The position numbers and the translations under genes are program-made. This document shows, piece after piece, positions 51,722 to 60,683 of a stretch of 64,000 nt of DNA (the first letter of the stretch is position 1; every line of letters begins with the position of its first letter). The notes beneath the pieces were generated by a model. That model was not told the origin of the DNA, searched no databases, and worked only from the letters and a program-made list of their open reading frames with translations. Source of the stretch: an uncultured Collinsella sp. (GTDB taxonomy: Bacteria; Actinomycetota; Coriobacteriia; Coriobacteriales; Coriobacteriaceae); assembly GCA_958370325.1 (NCBI GenBank), contig CATXJW010000001.1, positions 1 through 64,000 of the forward strand, written 5' to 3'.

Positions 51722-52438
51722 TTACGCGACGTTTTCGACCAGCTCGGCGACGATGGAGTCAAAGGCGGCAACCGGATCGTCGGCACCGGTGATGGGACGG
51801 CCCACCACAATGTGGCTTGCGCCACGCTCGATAGCCTGGGAAGGCGTCGCCACGCGGGACTGGTCACCAAGGGCGGCACCCACCGGACGCACACCCGGAG
51901 TCACGATCAGGGCATCAGGACCCAGCAGCTCACGCATGTCGTGAGCCTCCATCGGTGAGCACACGATGCCATCGATGCCGTTGGCCTGAGCAAGCTTTGC
52001 CAAGCGGGCGGCCTCCTCGGCCACGGGCGACTCGACGCCGATCTCGCTCAAGGCATCCTGATTCATGCTCGTGAGCACGGTGATGGCGACGAGCTTGGCG
52101 CGGTCCTCACGCGCCTCCTCGGCACCCTCGCGGCAGGCAGCGAGCATAGCACCCGAGCCCAGTCCGTGAACCGAAAGCAGGTCGGCACCGGCAAGCGAGG
52201 CCGAGCGGGCAGCGCCGCGCACCTGATGCGGAATGTCATGGAACTTAAGGTCGAGGAAGACCTTAAAGCCAAGGTCCTTAAAGGTCTTGACGATCTGGGG
52301 ACCCTCAGCGTAATAGAGCGTCATGCCGACCTTGAGCCAGGCGGCATGGCCCGAAAGCTCGTGGGCGAGCTCGAGCGCGCGCTCACGGTCGCAGTCGAGG
52401 GCGACGATAACACGGTCGCGGGCATCATTCTCTAGCAT
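51722..52438 (-). CDS. pyrF: orotidine 5'-phosphate decarboxylase
   Basis: Final enzyme of UMP synthesis, 238 aa. The catalytic DLKFHDIPHQV motif and VTPGVRPVG, GRPIT phosphate loops are present. It is the short bacterial type, unlike the actinobacterial long form. ATG 52438 overlaps the pyrD 3' end by 7 bp. Confidence 0.96.
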   Translation of the reverse strand: MLENDARDRVIVALDCDRERALELAHELSGHAAWLKVGMTLYYAEGPQIVKTFKDLGFKVFLDLKFHDIPHQVRGAARSASLAGADLLSVHGLGSGAMLAACREGAEEAREDRAKLVAITVLTSMNQDALSEIGVESPVAEEAARLAKLAQANGIDGIVCSPMEAHDMRELLGPDALIVTPGVRPVGAALGDQSRVATPSQAIERGASHIVVGRPITGADDPVAAFDSIVAELVENVA

Positions 52439-53355
52439 TCGAAAGCACCCACCAGCTCGTTGATGTCCTTTACGCCCTGGGACTCGGCCCAGGCCTCGAG
52501 CTCATGCGCGATCTTAAGCGAAGCACACGGATCGACGAAGTTGGCCATGCCGACCGACACGCAGGTGGCGCCGGCCAGGATAAACTCAGCCGCATCCTCG
52601 CCAGTCATGACACCGCCGACACCGTTGATGGGGATATCGACGGCCTGGGCAACCTCCCAGACCATGCGCACGGCGATGTGGTGGCACAGCGGGCCCGAAA
52701 GGCCGCCCTTGGGCTTGGCCACGCGGGACTTGCGGGTATGAACGTCGATGGCCATGCCCTGGATGGAGTTGATGACCGAAAGGCCGTCGGCGCCGGCGGC
52801 CTCGAGAGCCTTAGCAATCTCGGCGACGTTGACCGGAGCCATCTTTACGAACAGCGGCTTATCGGTCACCTTGCGGCAGGCAGCCATAACGGAAGAGGCG
52901 CCCTCGGGCGTTGATCCCATGGCAGCACCGCCGGCGGCGATATTAGGGCAGCTCACGTTGATCTCGTAGCCGGCAGCCCAGGGGCACAGCTCGACATACA
53001 TCTCGAGTGCGCGGACAAACTCGTCAACGGAGTGGCCGGCAACCTGACAAATGACCTGGCAACCGTCCTTGGACAGCTGTTCGAGCCACGGACCGGACTC
53101 GCGGGCAAAGGCGGCCACGCCGGGGTTCTGAAGGCCCACGGAGTTGATCATGCCGCCGGGAATCTCGGCCATGCGGGGCGCGGGATTGCCTGGCCAGGGC
53201 TCGGCAGCGCAACCCTTGGTGGTGATGGCGCCCAGCTGGGAAACATCAAAGAAGTTCTGGAACTGCCAACCGTAGCCAAAGGTACCGGCTGCGGTGTTGA
53301 TGGGGTTCTGCATCTTGACGCCGCCGAAATCGACGGCCATGTTCACGGTACCCAC
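52432..53355 (-). CDS. pyrD: dihydroorotate dehydrogenase, class 1B catalytic subunit
   Basis: FMN flavoprotein of about 307 aa oxidising dihydroorotate with PyrK as NAD-linked partner. It has NTAAGTFGYG, the catalytic Cys in EINVSCPNI, KMAPVN, and GVGGVMTGEDAAEFI. I chose GTG 53355, which overlaps the pyrK TAG by 1 nt and has GGTGGTGG upstream; GTG 53346 or ATG 53340 are possible. Class 1B is confirmed by adjacent pyrK. Confidence 0.94.
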   Translation of the reverse strand: MGTVNMAVDFGGVKMQNPINTAAGTFGYGWQFQNFFDVSQLGAITTKGCAAEPWPGNPAPRMAEIPGGMINSVGLQNPGVAAFARESGPWLEQLSKDGCQVICQVAGHSVDEFVRALEMYVELCPWAAGYEINVSCPNIAAGGAAMGSTPEGASSVMAACRKVTDKPLFVKMAPVNVAEIAKALEAAGADGLSVINSIQGMAIDVHTRKSRVAKPKGGLSGPLCHHIAVRMVWEVAQAVDIPINGVGGVMTGEDAAEFILAGATCVSVGMANFVDPCASLKIAHELEAWAESQGVKDINELVGAFEC

Positions 53356-54146
53356 TAGAAGACCACCACCTTGGAAGCATCGAACACGGGGCCGCACATG
53401 CAAGCACCCTTCATACCGTCGACCGTCTCGACATTGCAGGTGTTGCAGGCGCCAAAGCCACAGCTCATCATGCGCTCAAGCGACACCTCGCAGTACGCAC
53501 CGGCCTCGGCGGCAGCGGCGGCGACTTTCTTCATCATGACAGCGGGGCCGCAGCTGGCCACATAGTCGTAGCCGCCCTCGCCGAGCAGCTCGGCTGCCGG
53601 GTCGGTGCAAAAACCGTGCGTGCCCAGCGTGCCATCATCGGTGCACACGTTAAGCGTGGCGCCCAGCGCGCGAAACTCTTCGACACCCACGGCCTTGGAA
53701 GCGGTGCCAAAGCCCAGGCAAACGTCGACATCCACGCCCTGCTCGGCAAGCTTGTCGGCAAGGCACAGCACGGGCGGAACGCCGATGCCGCCCGCCACGA
53801 GCAGCGCCTTCCTGGTACCCTCGGGAACAAGCCAGCCGCGGCCGCCAGGGCCCAACAGGTTGGACTTGGAGCCGGGGGCCATCTGCGACAGACGACGGGT
53901 GTCGTCGCCCACGACGGCGTACCACAGCTCGACGGTGCCGGCCTGGGCGTCGGCGCGATAGAAGCTCAGGGGCACGCGAAGCAGCGAGGACGCATCGCCG
54001 GGCACGGCAATGTTCACAAACTGACCGGGCTTGAGCGCACTTGCAAGCTTGGGGGCCGAGATAACGAGCGAGAAGATGCCGTCGGCGATCTCCTGGTTCG
54101 AGACGACCTCGAAGTCGTGCATGCGTGCAGTGGAAGGTGTGGGCAT
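53355..54146 (-). CDS. pyrK: dihydroorotate dehydrogenase electron-transfer subunit
   Basis: FAD and [2Fe-2S] protein of 263 aa passing electrons from PyrD to NAD. FAD motif RVPLSFY, NAD-binding VAGGIGVPP, and C-terminal cluster CGFGACNTC plus a later Cys (MKGACMCGPVF). Its first ~10 residues may be a weak extension. It lies between pyrC (92-bp gap) and pyrD. Confidence 0.94.
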   Translation of the reverse strand: MPTPSTARMHDFEVVSNQEIADGIFSLVISAPKLASALKPGQFVNIAVPGDASSLLRVPLSFYRADAQAGTVELWYAVVGDDTRRLSQMAPGSKSNLLGPGGRGWLVPEGTRKALLVAGGIGVPPVLCLADKLAEQGVDVDVCLGFGTASKAVGVEEFRALGATLNVCTDDGTLGTHGFCTDPAAELLGEGGYDYVASCGPAVMMKKVAAAAAEAGAYCEVSLERMMSCGFGACNTCNVETVDGMKGACMCGPVFDASKVVVF

Positions 54147-54238
54147 AGACGCTCCAATCCCCCATGCGGTTGCATGGTTCAGGCGAACAGAAAGCGCGGC
54201 ACCGCAAGGGCACCGCGCACAAAAGCGATAAGGCTATG

Positions 54239-55528
54239 CTAGCAGATGCAGCCGTCAGCGAGCGTCTGCTTGCCGCCGACAAACACATCGGTGGCACGAC
54301 CGGTGAGCGTGCGGCCGGCAAAACCGGAGTTCTCGGCACGCGACTCGTAACCGTCCTCGCCGACCGTCCAGGTTGCGGTGGGATCGAACACGGTCAGGTC
54401 GGCAACGGAGCCCGCCTTGACCTGAACCTGGTCGAGGCCCAGGATCTCACGCGGCTTGATGGCCATGAGCTCGACCATGCGGCCCATGCTCATCTTGCCC
54501 GTGTTGACCAGCTCGGTGAGGACGAGCGACAGCGAAGTCTCGAGGCCGATCATGCCGAAGGGCGCAAGCTCGAACTCGCGGGCCTTCTCCCACGGGGTGT
54601 GGGGAGCGTGATCGGTGACGATAACGTCGACGGTGCCGTCGATGACGCCCTGGCGGATGGCCTCGGCATCCTCCTCGGTACGCAGCGGCGGATTGACCTT
54701 GAGCGAGGTGTTGTAGGTCTCGTCCAGGTCGTTCTCGGTCAGGAACATGTGGTGCGGGGTGGCCTCGCAGGTAACCTGAACGCCAGCGGCCTTACCGGCA
54801 CGCACGATCTCCAGGCCATGGGCGGTGGAGATGTGCTGGATGTGCAGCTTGGCACCGGTCAGCTTGGCAATCTCGATGTCGCGGGCGATCTGGAGCTCCT
54901 CGCCGGCAGCCGGCCAGCCCTCGAGAGCCAGACGGGTCGAGACCTTGCCCTCGTTGATCTGGCCGTGGCCGACCAGGTCCTCGTCCTGGCAGTGGCTCAT
55001 AAAGACCTTGCCGAACATCTTGCCGTAGTCCATGCAGCGACGGAGCATGCCCGCGCCCTGCACGCCACGACCGTCGTCGGTGAAGGCGACGGCGCCGTGG
55101 GCGACCATATCGCCCATCTCGGACATGGCCTCGCCCTTAAGGCCGCGGGTCATGGCGCCCGACGGATAGACGCGGCAGTGACCGACCTCGGCAGCGCGGG
55201 ACTTGACGAACTCCACGACGGTGCCGTTATCGGTGACGGGATCGGTGTTGGGCATGGCGCACACGCCGGTGAAGCCGCCCTTGGCAGCAGCGCGAGTGCC
55301 ACTCTCGATGTCCTCTTTGACCTCGTAGCCAGGCTCGCGCAGATGCACGTGCATATCCACCAGACCGGGGACGAGGTACTTGCCGGAAAGGTCGCGGACC
55401 TCGGCTCCCTCGACGGCGAGATTCTCGCCGACCTCGGCGATCTTGTCGCCGTCAATCAGGACGTCAACGACACCGTCAAGCTCGACGGACGGGTCGACGA
55501 CGTGGGCATTCTTAAGAAGCAAGGCCAT
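54239..55528 (-). CDS. pyrC: dihydroorotase
   Basis: Zinc amidohydrolase of 429 aa closing carbamoyl-aspartate to dihydroorotate. It has the metal motif VDMHVHLREPG, the loop AMPNTDPVTDN, the HIQHIST histidine, and DHAPHT. It is the type I form typical of Gram-positives. ATG 55528 has GGAGG upstream and overlaps pyrB by 17 bp; the longer frame is rejected. Confidence 0.95.
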   Translation of the reverse strand: MALLLKNAHVVDPSVELDGVVDVLIDGDKIAEVGENLAVEGAEVRDLSGKYLVPGLVDMHVHLREPGYEVKEDIESGTRAAAKGGFTGVCAMPNTDPVTDNGTVVEFVKSRAAEVGHCRVYPSGAMTRGLKGEAMSEMGDMVAHGAVAFTDDGRGVQGAGMLRRCMDYGKMFGKVFMSHCQDEDLVGHGQINEGKVSTRLALEGWPAAGEELQIARDIEIAKLTGAKLHIQHISTAHGLEIVRAGKAAGVQVTCEATPHHMFLTENDLDETYNTSLKVNPPLRTEEDAEAIRQGVIDGTVDVIVTDHAPHTPWEKAREFELAPFGMIGLETSLSLVLTELVNTGKMSMGRMVELMAIKPREILGLDQVQVKAGSVADLTVFDPTATWTVGEDGYESRAENSGFAGRTLTGRATDVFVGGKQTLADGCIC

Positions 55529-56456
55529 TATCGGCACCTCCAAGCAGCAGATACAGGATAGCCATACGCACGCAGATACCGGCGTAGACCTGCTCCAGGA
55601 TGACGGAGCGTTGCGGGTGGTCAGCCATATAGGAGTCGAACTCGACGCCGCGGTTGATGGGGCCCGGGTGGCAGATGATCGCATCGGGCTTCATGAGCTT
55701 CTCGCGGTCCTTGGTCAGGCCGAAGAGCTTGTGGTACTCGCGAATCGTGGGGAACGGAGCGCCCTCGAGGCGCTCCTGCTGCACGCGCAGCATGTAGACG
55801 ACGTCCAGCTCGGGCAGGACGGAATCGAGGTCGCTCGTCACGTGGTCGCAACCCAGAACCTCGGGCGCCGGCGGCAGCAGCGTGCCGGGGGCGACGGCGT
55901 AGGTCTCGCAGCCCATGATCTTAAGGGCGGGGATCAGCGAGCCGCAGACGCGGGAGTGGGCGATATCGCCGACGACGGCGACCTTCAGACCGTGGAAGTC
56001 ACCCTTGTGCTCCCAGATGGTGTACAGGTCGAGCAGGGCCTGCGTGGGATGGTTGTGCTTGCCGTCACCGGCGCAGATGACGCTCGCGGGCGAGTTCTGC
56101 GTGACGATGTAGGGAGCACCGGCGTGCTTATCGCGCACGACGATGCAGTCGATCTTGTAGGCGTTGAGGGTCTCGACGGTGTCGACGAGGCTCTCGCCTT
56201 TGACCGTAGAGGTCGAGGAGCCGCCAAAGTTGAGGCTGTCGGCCGAAAGACGCTTCTCGGCAAGCTCGAAGGAGCTGCGGGTGCGCGTCGAAGGCTCGTT
56301 GAACATGTTGACGATGGTCTTGCCCTTGAGCGTGGGGACCTTCTTGATCGCACGCTCGTTGACCTCAGAGAACGCCTTGGCGGTCTCGAGGATGAGCTTG
56401 ATGTCCTCTTCGGAGTACTCGGTAATGTCGATCAGGTGCTTATGGTTGAACGCCAC
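55512..56456 (-). CDS. pyrB: aspartate carbamoyltransferase catalytic subunit
   Basis: Condenses carbamoyl phosphate and aspartate, about 314 aa. The carbamoyl-phosphate loop PSTRTRSSFE is present, with HPTQALLDL and the aspartate loop region. GTG 56456 is preferred because the GGTGAG ribosome site is 7 nt away; GTG 56468 overlaps it directly. There is no pyrI regulatory subunit. It starts 4 bp before the pyrR stop. Confidence 0.94.
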   Translation of the reverse strand: MAFNHKHLIDITEYSEEDIKLILETAKAFSEVNERAIKKVPTLKGKTIVNMFNEPSTRTRSSFELAEKRLSADSLNFGGSSTSTVKGESLVDTVETLNAYKIDCIVVRDKHAGAPYIVTQNSPASVICAGDGKHNHPTQALLDLYTIWEHKGDFHGLKVAVVGDIAHSRVCGSLIPALKIMGCETYAVAPGTLLPPAPEVLGCDHVTSDLDSVLPELDVVYMLRVQQERLEGAPFPTIREYHKLFGLTKDREKLMKPDAIICHPGPINRGVEFDSYMADHPQRSVILEQVYAGICVRMAILYLLLGGADNGLAS

Positions 56457-56460
56457 GGTA

Positions 56461-57045
56461 CTACTCACCTCCCAGCGGCGCGGAGCCCACGTGGGAACCC
56501 GGCGCGACGTCGTTAATCTCGACGGCGGTGTGGCCGTCGACTTCCTTCATATATAGGTGCACGTTCTCCTCATGCGACGAGGGAACGTTCTTGCCGACAA
56601 AGTCCGGCGAGATGGGGAGCTCACGGTGGCCACGGTCAACGAGAACTGCCAGCTCAACACGGCTCGGACGGCCCAGGTCCATAACGGCGTCCAGAGCGGC
56701 GCGGATGGTACGGCCCGTATACAGGATGTCGTCCACCAGCACGACGCGCTTGCCGTCGACGCTGAAGGGAATGTTGGTAGCGTGGATCGCGGGAGCGAAA
56801 TTGGTCGCATAGTCATCGCGGTAGAAGCTGATGTCCAGGCTGCCGAGCGGAACGTCGACGCCCTCGATCTCCTTGATCTCCTCGGCGAGCTTCTTTGCCA
56901 GAAGGTCGCCGCGCGTGACGATGCCGACCAGAGCGAGGTCTTCACAGCCCTCGTTGCGCTCGAGAATCTCGTGCGCGATGCGGGTCATCGCTCGATTGAC
57001 GGCGGTCTCGTCCATGATGACCGCCTTGGGGGAAGTCGTGCCCAT
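56461..57045 (-). CDS. pyrR: bifunctional pyr operon regulator/uracil phosphoribosyltransferase
   Basis: UMP-sensing RNA-binding attenuation regulator of 194 aa with a PRPP fold. PRPP motif VVLVDDILYTGRTIRAALD and N-terminal IAHEILERN are typical. ATG 57045 follows AGGAAGGAG. It is first in the operon and preceded by a leader with mutually exclusive stems, so transcription of pyrR-B-C-K-D-F is probably attenuated by UMP-PyrR. Confidence 0.95.
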   Translation of the reverse strand: MGTTSPKAVIMDETAVNRAMTRIAHEILERNEGCEDLALVGIVTRGDLLAKKLAEEIKEIEGVDVPLGSLDISFYRDDYATNFAPAIHATNIPFSVDGKRVVLVDDILYTGRTIRAALDAVMDLGRPSRVELAVLVDRGHRELPISPDFVGKNVPSSHEENVHLYMKEVDGHTAVEINDVAPGSHVGSAPLGGE

Positions 57046-57084
57046 CGATCTCCTTCCTCACATGTCTTGACTGCTGACACAGTC

Positions 57085-57173
57085 AAAAAAATAGATGCCC
57101 GACCGCTCAAAGCGGACCAGACACCCACAGGAAGGGCTGCTCTTTGGCAGCTATGTAATTCCATGTGGGTATC
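57085..57173 (-). promoter_or_regulatory. pyr operon attenuator leader
   Basis: In the minus-strand RNA a long stem GAUACCCACAUGG/CCUGUGGGUGUC (57161-57173 with 57120-57131) encloses a small hairpin GCUGC-CAAAGA-GCAGC (57136-57151). It shares bases with the 5' arm of a terminator UGUCUGG-U-CCGCU/AGCGGUCGGGCA (57096-57123), which is followed by a run of seven T. The two folds exclude each other. A plausible -10 (TACACT) lies at 57200-57205 on the minus strand. Confidence 0.7.
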
Positions 57174-57205
57174 TCGTACCCCTTTAATGGTCAAGGGATA
57201 GTGTA

Positions 57206-57410
57206 GCCAACCTTGAGCTTAATTGCGAGCATAAATACAGAGCAATCCGTAAACGGAGCCCTACGCTCAATAAACCTATATATATTTGTGGGACGAGCTT
57301 GAAAACCTTGTTGCGAGCTGGCATAATCCCCCCTGCTGCACGCAAATCGGATCTACGTCCAGGGCCGTGGCGTGGGCACTATCGCCAAAAGAGAAATATC
57401 TCTGTGTAGA
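57206..57410. other. non-coding stretch between the pyr leader and the rpmB promoter
   Basis: No open reading frame with a ribosome-binding site, no tRNA and no strong hairpin was seen. An A/T-rich CCTATATATATTTG tract lies near 57273-57290. It probably only separates two divergent promoters. Confidence 0.4.
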
Positions 57411-57442
57411 TTGCGCACAGGGAGTGACTTCTGTGCTATAGT
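57411..57442 (+). promoter_or_regulatory. rpmB promoter
   Basis: Extended -10 TGCTATAGT (57434-57442). TTGCGC at 57411-57416 could be a -35, but the 20-bp spacer is long. Identical GTGCTATAGT to the rpsT promoter. Confidence 0.6.
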
Positions 57443-57496
57443 TCAGGCTTGTTTGTTAACGCGACATGTTCGTTTGTCGCCCAAGGAGGGTCAGTT

Positions 57497-57685
57497 ATGT
57501 CCAAAGTTTGCGAAGTTTGCGGTAAGCACCCCGTTGCCGGTCGCTCCATCAGCCACTCTCACCGCGTCACCAACCGTAAGTTCCGCCCCAACATCCAGCG
57601 CGTCTACGTCGTCGTCGATGGTCACCGTCGCAAGATGAACGTTTGCTCCACCTGCCTCAAGTCCGGCAAGGTTGCGCGCTCCTAA
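57497..57685 (+). CDS. rpmB: 50S ribosomal protein L28
   Basis: Ribosomal protein of 62 aa. It is the zinc-binding form with CEVCGK and CSTCLKSGK, and the L28 motif ISHSHRVTNRKFRPNIQ. ATG 57497 follows AAGGAGG. A terminator follows, so it is monocistronic. Confidence 0.97.
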   Translation: MSKVCEVCGKHPVAGRSISHSHRVTNRKFRPNIQRVYVVVDGHRRKMNVCSTCLKSGKVARS

Positions 57686-57753
57686 ATAAGGTCTTACCAA
57701 CAAGTACCTCGGACTCTCCGGGTCAAAGACCTCGCGTTCATATAAAACTTACT

Positions 57754-57787
57754 AAAGGCGTCCTCCCCTACGGAGGGCGCCTTTTTG
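57754..57787 (+). terminator. rpmB terminator
   Basis: AAAGGCGTCCTCC pairs with GGAGGGCGCCTTT and is followed by TTTTTGC. Strong intrinsic terminator. Confidence 0.85.
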
Positions 57788-57816
57788 CACTCATTGGGGA
57801 CGGATTTAAATGAGTG
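57788..57816. repeat. 8-bp dyad around GGGGACGGATTTA
   Basis: CACTCATT (57788-57795) is complementary to AATGAGTG (57809-57816) with GGGGACGGATTTA between. It lies directly after the rpmB terminator. It could be a small interspersed repeat; no second copy was seen in the window. I see nothing definite in 57817-57912. Confidence 0.35.
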
Positions 57817-57912
57817 TTTGCGAATGTCAAAGGGATCCTAACCCAGCTGATATGCCTTGTAGCTTGACCTGCGCCCAATAATTGAGGCGATGCGGCAGGC
57901 GGATCGTTTTGT

Positions 57913-57942
57913 TAAAACGCTTCAGTTTATTGAAGCGTTTTA
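57913..57942 (+). promoter_or_regulatory. 12-bp perfect hairpin upstream of adhE
   Basis: TAAAACGCTTCA (57913-57924) pairs with TGAAGCGTTTTA (57931-57942), loop GTTTAT. It lies about 45 bp upstream of the -10 candidate. It does not match the Rex consensus (TTGTGAA-N4-TTCACAA). A possible operator for adhE. Confidence 0.5.
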
Positions 57943-57983
57943 GTGTGCCTTTTACAGGAATCTGACCGTTCGCCGAATAATTT

Positions 57984-57999
57984 CTTGCTATCATGCAAG
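57984..57999 (+). promoter_or_regulatory. adhE -10 element inside a small dyad
   Basis: TGCTATCAT (57986-57994) is an extended -10 element flanked by CTTGC and GCAAG (57984-57988/57995-57999). It would give a leader of about 35 nt before adhE. Confidence 0.45.
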
Positions 58000-58034
58000 G
58001 CGTAGGGTAAATCTCCGATCGCAAGGAGACACAA

Positions 58035-60683
58035 ATGGTGAAAAAGTCACCGGAAAACACTACTCCCGCAATTGTGGACAACGTAGAGGCGCTTGAGGCT
58101 AAGCTCGCTCAGATGCGAGAGGCCCAGGCGCTTTTTGCTACGTACACGCAGGAGCAGGTCGACAAGATCTTCTATGAGGCCGCCATGGCCGCCAACAAGG
58201 CTCGTATCCCGTTGGCGAAGATGGCCATCGAGGAGACCGGCCGCGGCGTTCTTGAGGACAAGGTCATCAAGAACCACTACGCCGCAGAGTACATCTACAA
58301 CGCTTACAAGAACACCAAGACCTGTGGTGTCCTGGAGCGCGACGAGGCTTACGGCATCACCAAGATCGCCGAGCCCATCGGCATCGTGGGCGCCGTCATC
58401 CCGACGACCAACCCCACCTCCACCGCGATCTTCAAGACGCTGATCAGCCTGAAGACCCGCAACGCCATCATCATCTCCCCGCACCCGGCAGCCGCCAAGT
58501 GCACCATCGCCGCCGCCAAGCTCGTGCTTGACGCCGCCGTCAAGGCCGGCGCCCCCGAGGGTATCATCGGCTGGGTCGATGTCCCCTCCATCGAGCTGAC
58601 CAACATGGTCATGCGCGACGTCGATATCATCCTCGCAACCGGTGGCCCGGGCATGGTCAAGGCCGCCTACTCCTCGGGCAAGCCCGCCCTGGGCGTTGGC
58701 GCCGGTAACACCCCGGTCGTCATCGACGACACCGCCGACGTGCTTCTCGCCGTCAACTCCATCATCCACTCCAAGACCTTCGACAACGGCATGATCTGCG
58801 CTTCCGAGCAGTCCGTGACCGTCATCGACACCATCTATGACCAGGTTAAGGCCGAGTTCCAGAAGCGCGGCTGCTACTTCGTCAAGCAGGGTGCCGAGAT
58901 GGAGGCCCTGCGTGCCGCCATGTTCAAGAACGGCGCCCTCGACCACCGCATTCCCGGCATGGCTGCCGCCAAGATCGCCGAGCTCGCCGGCATCGAGGTT
59001 CCCGCCAAGACCAAGATCCTGATCGCCGAGGTCACCTCCACCGACCCCGCCAAGGAAGAGTTCTCCCACGAGAAGCTCTCCCCGGTCCTGGCCATGTATC
59101 ACGCCAAGGACTTCCAGGAGGCCGTCGACAAGGCCGAGCACCTGGTGCTCGCCGGTGGCCCGGGCCACACCGCCTCTCTGTACGTGCACCCCGCCCAGAC
59201 CGAGAAGATCAGCCTGTTCGAGCACGTCATGAAGGCCTGCCGTATCGTCATCAACACCCCGTCCTCGCACGGCGGCATCGGTGACCTGTACAACTTTGGC
59301 ATGAAGCCGTCTCTGACCCTGGGCTGCGGCTCCTGGGGCGGCAACTCCGTCTCCGAGAACGTTGGGGTGAAGCACTTGATCAACGTTAAGACTGTGGCCG
59401 AGCGCCGTGAGAACATGCTGTGGTTCCGCGCTCCCGAGAAGGTCTACTTCAAGAAGGGTTCCACGCCCGTCGCCCTCGACGAGCTCGGTACCGTCATGGG
59501 CAAGAAGCGCGCCTTCATCGTCACCGACCAGTTCCTCTTCAAGAATGGCAACACCCGCGCCATCGAGGCCAAGCTCGACGAGATGGGCATCGCCCACGAC
59601 TGCTTCTACGACGTCGAGCCCGATCCGTCGCTGCAGTGCGCACGTCGCGGCGCCAAGCAGATGGCTCTCTTTGAGCCGGACGTCATCATCGCCGTCGGCG
59701 GTGGCTCCGCTATGGACGCCGGCAAGATCATGTGGATGATGTACGAGCACCCCGAGTGCAAGTTTGAGGACATGGCCATGGACTTCATGGACATCCGCAA
59801 GCGTATCTTCACCTTCCCCGAGATGGGCAAGAAGGCCTACTTCGTCGCCGTCCCGACCTCTTCGGGTACCGGCTCCGAGTGCACGCCGTTCGCCATCATC
59901 ACCGACAAGGAGACCGGCATCAAGTGGCCGCTCGCCGACTACGCGCTGCTCCCCAACATGGCTATCGTCGACGCCGACAACTGCATGACCGCCCCGCGCG
60001 GCCTGACCGCTGCCTCCGGCATCGACGTCATGACCCACGCCATCGAGTCCTACGTCTCCATCATGGCTTCCGACTACACCAAGGGCCTCTCCGAGCGCGC
60101 TGCCAAGCTCGTCTTTGAGAACCTGCCCTCCAGCTTCACGAACGGCGCCAAGGACCCGCATGCCCGCGAGGAGATGCACAACGCCTCCTGCATGGCCGGT
60201 ATGGCCTTCGCCAACGCCTTCCTGGGCCTCAACCACTCCATGGCCCACAAGCTCGGCGCTTTCCATCACCTGCCCCACGGCCTCGCAAACGCCGTCATCC
60301 TGACCCGCGTCATGCGCTACAACGCCGCCGAGGCTCCCGTCAAGATGGGTACCTTCTCCCAGTATCCTTACCCCAACGCGCTGCACAACTACGCCGAGAT
60401 GGCCAAGTACTGCGGCATCGAGGGCAAGGACGACAAGGAGGTCTTCGAGAACTTCATCACGAAGCTCGAGGAGCTCAAGGACTTCATCGGCGTCAAGAAG
60501 ACCATCGCCGACTACGGTGTTGACGAGCAGTACTTCCTCGACACCCTCGACGAGATGACCGAGCAGGCATTCAACGACCAGTGCACCGGCGCCAACCCGC
60601 GCTACCCGCTCATGAGCGAGATCAAGGAGCTCTACCTGGACGCCTACTACGGCCGCGAGCCTCAGGACTACGCCGTCTGCTAG
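58035..60683 (+). CDS. adhE: bifunctional acetaldehyde-CoA/alcohol dehydrogenase
   Basis: Fermentative enzyme of 882 aa reducing acetyl-CoA to ethanol and regenerating NAD. The N-terminal aldehyde dehydrogenase has catalytic C255 (GMICASEQS) and GVGAGNTPV. The C-terminal iron-dependent alcohol dehydrogenase has GGGSAMDAGKIMW and an HHLPHGLANAV metal ligand motif. Family members form spirosome filaments. ATG 58035 follows AAGGAGAC. Codon choice is strongly biased to C-ending codons and free of TTA, CTA and TCA over long stretches, indicating high expression; this creates a nearly full-length antisense open frame. Hairpins flank the gene. Confidence 0.97.
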   Translation: MVKKSPENTTPAIVDNVEALEAKLAQMREAQALFATYTQEQVDKIFYEAAMAANKARIPLAKMAIEETGRGVLEDKVIKNHYAAEYIYNAYKNTKTCGVLERDEAYGITKIAEPIGIVGAVIPTTNPTSTAIFKTLISLKTRNAIIISPHPAAAKCTIAAAKLVLDAAVKAGAPEGIIGWVDVPSIELTNMVMRDVDIILATGGPGMVKAAYSSGKPALGVGAGNTPVVIDDTADVLLAVNSIIHSKTFDNGMICASEQSVTVIDTIYDQVKAEFQKRGCYFVKQGAEMEALRAAMFKNGALDHRIPGMAAAKIAELAGIEVPAKTKILIAEVTSTDPAKEEFSHEKLSPVLAMYHAKDFQEAVDKAEHLVLAGGPGHTASLYVHPAQTEKISLFEHVMKACRIVINTPSSHGGIGDLYNFGMKPSLTLGCGSWGGNSVSENVGVKHLINVKTVAERRENMLWFRAPEKVYFKKGSTPVALDELGTVMGKKRAFIVTDQFLFKNGNTRAIEAKLDEMGIAHDCFYDVEPDPSLQCARRGAKQMALFEPDVIIAVGGGSAMDAGKIMWMMYEHPECKFEDMAMDFMDIRKRIFTFPEMGKKAYFVAVPTSSGTGSECTPFAIITDKETGIKWPLADYALLPNMAIVDADNCMTAPRGLTAASGIDVMTHAIESYVSIMASDYTKGLSERAAKLVFENLPSSFTNGAKDPHAREEMHNASCMAGMAFANAFLGLNHSMAHKLGAFHHLPHGLANAVILTRVMRYNAAEAPVKMGTFSQYPYPNALHNYAEMAKYCGIEGKDDKEVFENFITKLEELKDFIGVKKTIADYGVDEQYFLDTLDEMTEQAFNDQCTGANPRYPLMSEIKELYLDAYYGREPQDYAVC

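Noticed and set aside
54164..55561. 465-codon plus-strand open frame across pyrC
   Set aside because: Antisense shadow of dihydroorotase; no ribosome-binding site or family match.
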